From the NCBI RefSeq assembly GCF_046630445.1, contig NC_092336.1, forward strand, positions 506,341,001 through 506,405,000: DNA of 64,000 nucleotides, written 5' to 3'. The position numbers and the translations under genes were made by a program. The first letter of the stretch is position 1, and the number at the start of each line of letters is the position of its first letter. The stretch is from Rutidosis leptorrhynchoides. Its lineage: Eukaryota > Streptophyta > Magnoliopsida > Asterales > Asteraceae. Under the pieces are notes generated by a model. The model did no database searches, was not told the origin of the DNA, and worked only from the letters and a program-made list of their open reading frames with translations. This document shows positions 1 through 8,735 of this stretch, piece after piece.

Positions 1-471
1 ATTGATACAACCTATTTGTTTAGGTCAAGACTAGCATTGTTCTTTGCACACGTTACTTGTCGAAGTACTTTTTGGTTCGTGCATACAAGGTGAGATCATA
101 GTCCCACTTTTACTCTTTTTGAACTTACTTTTGGGATGAGAAAACATAAACGTTCTTTTAAACTACGTGAACACAAGTACAGGGAAAACAAACATTCTAC
201 ATACGAGTTTGAACACAAATCCTCAATCGATTATCATTAGTTACATCAGATGGTGTAAGCGAGAACTTATGTTATATGGCCATATGGGTTTGACAAACCC
301 TCACTTCGGACGGTTCGCTACCGTCTACGGGTGAAATATATTTTCGGGAAACAGTGTATGTTCTAACACTATTATTACGGGGTTCAACGGACGGAATGTT
401 AAGCTTTGATAATTGAGTGCTCGTGAATATTAACTTTTAGAATGTACTATGACTTTATCGATGTTGCAAAT
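1..471 (+). repeat. Tekay-1 5' LTR, part left of the nested insertion
   Basis: Nearly identical to 14007-14478 of the 3' LTR. It carries the predicted LTR splice donor (AAG/GTGAGAT, intron starting at base 90), the self-complementary GGGTTTGACAAACCC and the GACGGT-TCGCT-ACCGTC hairpin. It ends at the CAAAT target site of the family A insertion. Confidence 0.92.
467..471. repeat. Target-site duplication CAAAT (left) of the family A element
   Basis: CAAAT occurs at 467-471 and again at 7910-7914, flanking TGTGACGATCG...GGTCATCACA. The undisturbed 3' LTR has a single CAAAT at the same place (around 14474-14478). This proves the insertion and its exact ends. Confidence 0.95.
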
Positions 472-1754
472 TGTGACGATCGCTCCAAATCCATATGGAC
501 GAACACGTCATTCATTGATTTCATTGCGAGGTATTTGACCTCTATGTGATACATTTTGTAACATTGTATTCGTTTGAAAAGGTATTTCATAAATGAATAT
601 ATAAATTCCAGGTTTTTAACATCTGATGATTTCTACGTATAGACAATCACCATTTAATGGTTTACAATAATACATCTGTTGACAATACAGTCAAAATAAG
701 ATACATGGTAATGGTTTGGTGAATGCAAGTTTCTTGTATATAGCATGTATGACTCCAAGCACATATCTTGTATCACGTATAAGCAAACAGCGGAAGACTT
801 CTAGAATCCTGAGAATAAACATGCTTCAAGTGTCAACACAAAGGTTGGTGAGTTCATAGTTTTAATATTACACATAATCCGTATATCAATGTGGATTACA
901 AAAGTTCAGTTGTTTTATTTAAAACGTTATCAATAGGTTTTACATAAAAGGTGGATCACAAGATTTCAGTTGTTTCATCCGAAACGTTTATCAATCGGTT
1001 CTACAAAATTGAGCACCCTGGTAACTAAACTTTAATGCTTATATTATTTGTACCCTTTGTATAATCATCTTAATAATACACGCAAACCAACGTGTACGCT
1101 TCTCAAATAGCATACGTCCGTTAAAAGGCTAGCGCTCTAGCTCGGACGGGGATATCAAGCCCTATGGATCCATATAATACTACTCGCGCCCACCAGTTCT
1201 TATAACCGACAGTTACTAGTTACCAAAGCTAAGGGATTTTCGGTTCAAACTCGGTGTAGAATTTAGTATGTACTTGTATCCATTGCGTTTAAAATAAAGT
1301 GCATGTATTCTCAGCCCAAAAATATAGATTGCAAAAGCAATTAAAAAGGAAGCATATGAAACTCACACATATAAATATTGTATATCGGTTAATAAAACAT
1401 TTGCATGTATTCTCAGCCCAAAAATGTAGAGAGTAAAAGGGATCTTATGAAACTCACAGTTAAATATTGATATACAATATTGTAGGAAAGCACGTAGACG
1501 CATCGGAGATGATAAACACGAGGTTTGATTCACAAAAAAAAATACCCCCGAACATTACCCATAACCTCCTTGGCAATAACCCATAATTTTCTTAGCTCTA
1601 GCTTGCTCGAAAACTCATTTTGAAAATTACTTGGACAGCACTCCGTCGTAATATTTTTTGTACATTATTATTTTTGTATCGCAAAAATAATAACACTAAT
1701 AATAATAAAAAAATAATAAGATTAATAATAATCTTATTAATAATAATAATAATA

Positions 1755-1790
<36 letters not shown>

Positions 1791-1887
1791 TAAATAATAT
1801 TACGGAGTATATATATATTTGTGTATGTGTGTGATTTAAATCGAGCGAAAACACTGAAATTTATAGATGTGGCCTGAAATCTGGAGT

Positions 1888-1933
1888 CATGCGACTCGCA
1901 TGGAAATGGCCTTCTGGCCATGCGACTCGCATG
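1888..1933. repeat. Twin 15-bp palindromes in the family A LTR
   Basis: CATGCGACTCGCATG occurs at 1888-1902 and 1919-1933, palindromic around a central C. The second copy in the partner LTR is unchanged (6714-6728); the first has one substitution (6683-6697, CATACGA...). Equivalent pairs occur at 60103-60153 and, diverged, at 55988-56033. Confidence 0.9.
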
Positions 1934-2533
1934 AGGACCAGGGACAGCTCACATTGTTTTGGCTCCTAGCTTGTCGACATAATATAAAATAAATATAAAT
2001 ATATAAATAATTAATATAATTATTTATATATTATATTTTATTCTTGTGCATAGTAGACTAGATATTTTTGGTCCGTTGCGTCGGGCGTTTCTTCTTGACT
2101 CGGGTCCCGGTTCCGGATTTTCAGACGTCCTTGCGTACTATTTTATATCGTGTACTTTGCGTTCCGCAACTTGTACTCTTGTCATTTTTTAGACGTTCTT
2201 CATCAATAATTTGAACCTTTTTAATTGTATCTTGTACATTTGAGCATTTTGGACCTTTCCGTTTTCAATTCTTCGTTTTCGCCTTTTGTCTTCGCACTTA
2301 TTAAATATAAACGAATATTACTTGAATATGGAACAATTACAACTAAAATCCTGTCTTTCTTGGGGGATAATGCTATGAAATATATGTTCCTTTTTAGCCT
2401 TATCAATAGCCTTAAATTATCCCTTAATTATATCACTCAAAGTGTATCTTAAACTTTCGAGTGTTTTGGTCATTTACTTCTATAAATCATCGTCTCGCTA
2501 TTTGCTAAAATACATTTTTATAATAGTGTTTTA

Positions 2534-2652
2534 CTGTAGCAAAGTTACTGTAGCAAAGTCAAAGTTTACTGTAGCAATTCACTGTAGCAAATAGTGATTT
2601 TCGAAAACACTGTAGCATTTTGAGTAATGTGGCAATTTGAAAACACTGTAAC
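2534..2652. repeat. CTGTAGCA motif array in the family A LTR
   Basis: Five exact CTGTAGCA copies (starting at 2534, 2548, 2569, 2582, 2610) plus a degenerate CTGTAACA copy near 2645, separated by irregular short spacers. The same array is at about 7330-7450 and 60496-60650. Spacing is irregular, so this is a cluster of one octamer rather than a simple tandem repeat. Confidence 0.85.
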
Positions 2653-3131
2653 AAATTAGTGTTTAACTGGTTCATCTTAAACGCTTTAGTTAACTTATCT
2701 AAATATCAATTGAATCAATAAACGAATGTTACTATCGTTTATTATATATATGTATATATCTTTTTAATATACATAAATCAGTTTTTAAATACACATTGGA
2801 AGTTATTTATAAATAAATTTTAATAATAAATATTTCAACTTATCATATACATTCAAATAGATATTTAAACCAATAAGTTTAATGTACGGTATCAAACAAT
2901 TAATACATTGTTACCTTTTCATGTTATAGTATATATGTATCTATTTACATATAATTGTTCTCGAATCATCGAAAATAACCGAAGGGTATTTAAATATATA
3001 AAAGTAGTTCAAAAATTTTGAGATTCAGTTTTACAGACTTTGCTTATCGTGTCGAAAATGTTAATCATACAAAGATTAAGTTTAAATTTGGTCAGAAATT
3101 TCCGGGTCATCACAGTACCTACCCGTTAAAG

Positions 3132-3150
3132 AAATTTCGTCCCGAAATTT
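3132..3150 (-). other. Polypurine-tract palindrome of family A
   Basis: AAATTTCGTCCCGAAATTT, two perfect 8-nt arms around a 3-nt centre, lying 17 bp from the LTR edge. On the minus strand it reads AAATTTCGGGACGAAATTT followed by CTTTAACGGGTAGGTACTG and the LTR. The same palindrome precedes the 3' LTR of every LTR element in the window for which that region is present. Confidence 0.85.
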
Positions 3151-4069
3151 GAGTGAGGTCGTCATGGCTAACAATAAAAATGTTTTAATGACGAATATGA
3201 GTTGATAATAGAGTTTTATCTATGTTTGAATAATATGGATAAAATAATCCAGTTACTCGAAGCGTATGAGAGAAGTTATCGTAATCAAGTGAAATGGAGA
3301 ATAGAGATGCGTCTTATCTCTTGATGTTGTAACGATTGATTTCCGGATTTTAAGGAATAGAAAATCTTCATAATTTAAATAAGATTTGATTTTTCGGAAT
3401 TTGCGGAAATTAGGATTTTCTTTGATTAAATGCGTAATCTGACTCTATTACTGCGTCCGATATTTTGCTATAAATTGACCTTTTCCGTTTCATTTATTTT
3501 CAACACTCCTATAATTTTCTTTATTATTTCATACATCCCAATAGATTGTGAAAATGCTTAATCCAGTTCTGATTCTTGATATTTTCCTGGCTATCGTATC
3601 CTTCATTCTTCTTTTTCATCTGCCACCAGAGGAAGTTATTTTCTTCTACTATTACCTTGGGGTTATAGTGTTTTTCATTCTCCCGTGTCTTTATATTGCT
3701 ATACGCATTGATATACACGGTTTGTAATTTCGGGGTTGTTTTCGGGCTTTATATTTTCCATTATATTTCGGAGCTTCATGCTTTCGTTTTCTTTTCCCGA
3801 CTTTAAGTCAAGCGAATAATGGTCCAAAATTCGTAGGTATGGATTTTGAAATGAACATAATTAATATTCTAAGAAAGAAACGGTAATGGCACAATCTGAC
3901 TTGTCAAATTACCAGAATACCTCGAAAAAGACCTTAATCATCAAGAAAAATATTTTCTTGATATGTTTAGAGGTTAAATAGAATGAAAGAGTTATGTAAC
4001 ATGGTTCATGATGAGGGTATGATCTGTGAACCTTTATCACGTTCCATTAGAAACTCAGCATGACTTACT

Positions 4070-4108
4070 GTAATATAATCACGTTGATCAAGTGTCATTA
4101 TATTATAC
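4070..4108. ncRNA. Conserved hairpin with palindromic loop in the family A internal region
   Basis: The arms TAATATAAT and ATTATATTA, plus an inner CAC/GTG, enclose a loop containing TTGATCAA. The same hairpin with an 11-bp outer arm is at 40811-40849 in family B. A stem with a self-complementary loop is typical of kissing-loop RNA dimerisation signals. This is a structural inference only. Confidence 0.5.
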
Positions 4109-5849
4109 TAATTCATGCTTCAGTTCCCAACACTACTTCAAAACATTCAAATTTTAAACTTGAAGGTTTCAGAATTTAGAAACTAAAATAGTTTCTTTTA
4201 TGATGTAATACAGATAGCGCGAAGAGATGAATGATTTCAGATAAGAATGCTTATGAAAATATCTTCAGAAATATCGAGGATATTTAAAAGATACGATGAT
4301 ATCTTAGAATTTCTAATGTCGAAGAATGATGAAGAAGATTTGTTCGTAACGGATTTTGAGTTAGTAGCAAGGTATTCGTTAATGACTTCAGCAGATACTG
4401 AATCATTTGTATTCTTTGAAGGCAGGTTTAGTCTTTGTGATTTATCCACAGCCCTCCTTCATACTTTGCTCAATCCGTTTTCCAGTTTCAAACCTTCTTT
4501 TTTTTCTCAGCTTTACCATCATATTATTCTTTATCATCAAACTTTTGACTGTTAAGGTCGTTTACAGTTTTTGCTGCTTCATCAGCATTGTTCTAATTTC
4601 AGAGAACTAGTTTCATAGTTTGGGGTGTTTTTCAAAAACTTCACATTCGAAGTATGTAATTCGAGGAGGTAGACGTTATATGTACACATATAACTGTTGG
4701 CGTAGACGTGCTGCAAGATTTCAAAATACTGATTGCAAATTCCCGATAGTTGGAATGGCAACTATTGTTACAAGATGTGGATGAGTACATGATAGGGTTT
4801 CAATGTATATATAGTGATTTCCGGAGAGTTTCAAATAGCAGAGTGACGGAGTCACTGGTACATTTACTGCTAATATGGTGGAACATAAAAGGTTCCCCAG
4901 TAACAAAAACGTATATGCCAAAGTTATAAGTCTGAAAGGTCGTCGTTGACTAGTTGAATGGGTGATAATACTGGATACTTTTAAAAAGGAATTGCAAGGT
5001 TATTTTCAGTAATGATAATGCCGAAGGATTTATCACAGATACGTGTTAAAGTTTTACTTAGGTTTCGAGAGCTTTCCAGATATATGATTATAATTACAAA
5101 TCTTTCTTCTCGTAGATATCGTGTAGTTGGTTTGTCTTCTCGTTTGTTCATTAGTTGAAGTGTTTCCAAGAATTTCGATGGGTTTGAACGCAAAATGTAA
5201 TCATATGATGTTCTAGTACTGTTCTGAATTCAAAGCATGGTTTTCGAAGCATGGTTTTGAAAGATGTAGGAATCTAAGAGTGATGTTTTTCGTTTAATCT
5301 TGACTTAGATTCTGATCTATCGAAATCAGAATATGAAATTGAATGAAAATGGTTATTCTGCGATGAACAGATACGTATATCTATAGGTTTGAGCAGTATA
5401 TTTAATGATTGTTGAATCAAAATTGAAGAATGTATAGTGTAACATATTAATGTGGAATTTATATATTTCTAGGGTATTACCTACCCGTTAAAATATTCTC
5501 ATCATTAACAGTTTGTACAAAAGGATTTTCAATTACAATCTTTATGAAAATATATGTATGTATATTTCCTTCAGATGTAATATAAATTTAATGAGTTATT
5601 AAACTCATTTGATTTTCGGTTGGAACTAGAAACGAATAATCTCTTCTATATTAAAGATTACATAATCGTCGCAGGATATTTCTCCAATGAAGTTATGAAT
5701 CAATACTTCATCGTTTATGGTTATTAGTATTCTTCGGTGCCTACAGTGCATATGAGGTTGATACTCGTGGAACAGATTGTGAGATTGAGGTTTCCGGTGC
5801 GGATGTTGTTGTTGGTGGTAATGGTACTGTTGTTGAAGTCATTAAGTTA

Positions 5850-7909
5850 TGTACCCTTTGTATAATCATCTTAATAATACACGCAAACCAACGTGTACGC
5901 TTCTCAAATAGCATACGTCCGTTAAAAGGCTAGCGCTCTAGCTCGGACGGGGATATCAAGCCCTATGGATCCATATAATACTACTCGCGCCCACCAGTTC
6001 TTATAACCGGCAGTTACTAGTTACCAAAGCTAAGGGATTTTCGGTTCAAACTCGGTGTAGAATTTAGTATGTACTTGTATCCATTGCGTTTAAAATAAAG
6101 TGCATGTATTCTCAGCCCAAAAATATAGATTGCAAAAGCAATTAAAAAGGAAGCATATGAAACTCACACATATAAATATTGTATATCGGTTAATAAAACA
6201 TTTGCATGTATTCTCAGCCCAAAAATGTAGAGAGTAAAAGGGATCTTATGAAACTCACAGTTAAATATTGATATACAATATTGTAGGAAAGCACGTAGAC
6301 GCATCGGAGATGATAAACACGAGGTTTGATTCACAAAAAAAAATACCCCCGAACATTACCCATAACCTCCTTGGCAATAACCCATAATTTTCTTAGCTCT
6401 AGCTTGCTCGAAAACTCATTTTGAAAATTACTTGGACAGCACTCCGTCGTAATATTTTTTGTACATTATTATTTTTGTATCGCAAAAATAATAACACTAA
6501 TAATAATAAAAAAATAATAAGATTAATAATAATCTTATTAATAATAATAATAATAATAAATAATAATAATAATAATAATAAATAATAAATAATATTACGG
6601 AGTATATATATATTTGTGTATGTGTGTGATTTAAATCGAGCGAAAACACTGAAATTTATAGATGTGGCCTGAAATCTGGAGTCATACGACTCGCATGGAA
6701 ATGGCCTTCTGGCCATGCGACTCGCATGAGGACCAGGGACAGCTCACATTGTTTTGGCTCCTAGCTTGTCGACATAATATAAAATAAATATAAATATATA
6801 AATAATTAATATAATTATTTATATATTATATTTTATTCTTGTGCATAGTAGACTAGATATTTTTGGTCCGTTGCGTCGGGCGTTTCTTCTTGACTCGGGT
6901 CCCGGTTCCGGATTTTCAGACGTCCTTGCGTACTATTTTATATCGTGTACTTTGCGTTCCGCAACTTGTACTCTTGTCATTTTTTAGACGTTCTTCATCA
7001 ATAATTTGAACCTTTTTAATTGTATCTTGTACATTTGAGCATTTTGGACCTTTCCGTTTTCAATTCTTCGTTTTCGCCTTTTGTCTTCGCACTTATTAAA
7101 TATAAACGAATATTACTTGAATATGGAACAATTACAACTAAAATCCTGTCTTTCTTGGGGGATAATGCTATGAAATATATGTTCCTTTTTAGCCTTATCA
7201 ATAGCCTTAAATTATCCCTTAATTATATCACTCAAAGTGTATCTTAAACTTTCGAGTGTTTTGGTCATTTACTTCTATAAATCATCGTCTCGCTATTTGT
7301 TAAAATACATTTTTATAATAGCGTTTTACTGTAGCAAAGTTACTGTAGCAAAGTCAAAGTTTACTGTAGCAATTCACTGTAGCAAATAGTGATTTTCGAA
7401 AACACTGTAGCATTTTGAGTAATGTGGCAATTTGAAAACACTGTAACAAATTAGTGTTTAACTGGTTCATCTTAAACGCTTTAGTTAACTTATCTAAATA
7501 TCAATTGAATCAATAAACGAATGTTACTATCGTTTATTATATATATGTATATATCTTTTTAATATACATAAATCAGTTTTTAAATACACATTGGAAGTTA
7601 TTTATAAATAAATTTTAATAATAAATATTTCAACTTATCATATACATTCAAATAGATATTTAAACCAATAAGTTTAATGTACGGTATCAAACAATTAATA
7701 CATTGTTACCTTTTCATGTTATAGTATATATGTATCTATTTACATATAATTGTTCTCGAATCGTCGAAAATAACCGAAGGGTATTTAAATATATAAAAGT
7801 AGTTCAAAAATTTTGAGATTCAGTTTTACAGACTTTGCTTATCGTGTCGAAAATGTTAATCATACAAAGATTAAGTTTAAATTTGGTCAGAAATTTCCGG
7901 GTCATCACA
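5850..7909 (-). repeat. Family A 5' LTR, truncated
   Basis: Matches 1049-3114 of the partner LTR almost base for base but lacks the part equivalent to 472-1048, which includes the splice-acceptor module and the LTR end next to the primer binding site. Internal sequence joins it abruptly near 5849/5850. The lost segment means this copy cannot prime reverse transcription in the normal way. Confidence 0.9.
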
Positions 7910-8312
7910 CAAATCTTGTGGTTCAACTTACTTTTACTCACTTACTTATTTAAACCTATAATTTCACCAACGTTTTCGTTGACATATTCTCTATGTTTTT
8001 CTCAGGTCCTTGAACTTAGGTGATATATGCTTCCGCTCATACTTTTTGATACTTGCATTGGATGTCGTGTATACTTGCACACGTGGAGCGTCTTTTTGAC
8101 TACTTTTAATTGTGTCGCACGTGTTTCATACAAACTTTAAACATTGTTATGTACTTGTTATGGAAACTACTTTTGTAAACTTTGAAACATCCTTATTTAT
8201 GAAATGAATGCGACATATTTTTCGGTCAAACTTTGTTATAAAGACTTACGACCATGAAATGGGACCATACGTAGATGACGCCGTCATTTGACGATTTGTC
8301 GGGGTCGCTACA
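7910..8312 (+). repeat. Tekay-1 5' LTR, part right of the nested insertion
   Basis: Resumes at the duplicated CAAAT and runs to GGGGTCGCTACA, matching 14474-14876 of the 3' LTR. It contains the conserved TTTCACCAACG...GTTGACA...TTCTCAG/G block, whose putative acceptor AG ends at 8005. Confidence 0.93.
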
Positions 8313-8314
8313 AG

Positions 8315-8326
8315 TGGTATCAGAGC
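8315..8326 (+). promoter_or_regulatory. Primer binding site, tRNA-iMet type
   Basis: TGGTATCAGAGC lies two bases after the 5' LTR and is complementary to the 3' end of plant initiator methionine tRNA, the usual primer for minus-strand DNA synthesis in Ty3/gypsy elements. Confidence 0.95.
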
Positions 8327-8735
8327 TTTGGTTGTAGGGATTTAGAGTTCATTGGTGTCAACCCCGAGTCATAGGGTACATTGGTGAGTCTAGACTACAA
8401 CCGGCATATAGACTTGACATAGGAATTACCTGACAAATTGTGCATTTATACTCTGACTCTTCTACTCATATCTACTCTTATTCTATCTAAATCTTGCGTT
8501 ATATAATTTAATTGACACGCCACCTTGACTATATGATGTAATGTCGAATGCACATATGAATTAGGGTAATATAATTCCCGGAAATTATATTACGGTGACT
8601 CATATGAACATACCGACATTATGACATAAAGAATTTAAGGCGGGTCAAGGAAAATTTCTCTCTATCTTTATCCCATATCACGGTTAGTATTATTTAGAAT
8701 ACTAACCAACGGTATTCTTTTGTTTTGAAGGAACA
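8327..8735 (+). ncRNA. Tekay-1 gag leader with three conserved hairpins
   Basis: The untranslated leader between primer site and gag folds on paper into: GGTTGTAG (8330-8337) with CTACAACC (8395-8402); GTAATATAATT-CCCGGA-AATTATATTAC (8566-8593); and GGTTAGTATT-ATTTAG-AATACTAACC (8682-8707), 28 bp before the gag ATG. All three recur at the same relative places in Tekay-2. The third shows a compensatory pair change between the two copies, and the second keeps a CCGG palindrome in its loop. Such leaders normally carry packaging and dimerisation signals; that role is inferred. Confidence 0.6.

Larger units (their letters stand above)
472..3114 (-). repeat. Family A 3' LTR, complete, 2643 bp
   Basis: Ends are TG...CA in minus orientation. 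On the plus strand it contains, in order: the predicted splice acceptor (CTGAG at 809-813, read on minus as CTCAG), two donor-type modules (CTCAC at 1362-1366 and 1453-1457), an AAT-rich tract (about 1695-1800), twin CATGCGACTCGCATG palindromes (1888-1902, 1919-1933) and an array of CTGTAGCA motifs (2534-2652). Small ORFs in this LTR are low-complexity or lack family features and are not called as genes. Confidence 0.92.
3115..5849 (-). other. Family A internal region, non-coding
   Basis: About 2.7 kb with no recognisable retroviral domain; the only ORFs are short (up to about 100 codons) and resemble nothing. It is colinear with the family B internal region (39749-43500). Examples are the PPT-proximal 400 bp and the block around 4070-4150, which is nearly identical to 40810-40890. 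That block holds a hairpin with a TTGATCAA loop. Because the shared parts do not preserve reading frames, I read the conservation as cis-acting RNA/DNA sequence or recent common ancestry rather than protein coding. Confidence 0.8.
472..7909 (-). mobile_element. Family A non-coding LTR retrotransposon nested in the Tekay-1 5' LTR
   Basis: Minus-strand LTR element with TGTGATGACCCGG...CGATCGTCACA ends and a 5-bp target duplication. Left to right on the plus strand: complete 3' LTR (472-3114), polypurine-tract palindrome (3132-3150), internal region (to about 5849), and a 5' LTR lacking its last ~575 bp (5850-7909). The primer binding site and the 5' end of the internal region are missing at the 5849/5850 junction. 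No gag, protease, RT or integrase can be read in any frame, so it is a large non-autonomous element (LARD-like). Comparing the two LTRs by eye over ~2,060 bp gives five substitutions plus a microsatellite length change, so the insertion is recent. Confidence 0.92.

Noticed and set aside
1598..1921. 107-codon minus-strand ORF (and its copy at 6399-6716)
   Set aside because: It crosses an AAT/TTA microsatellite in the family A LTR, giving a Leu/Ile run. The two copies are LTR duplicates and have no domain.
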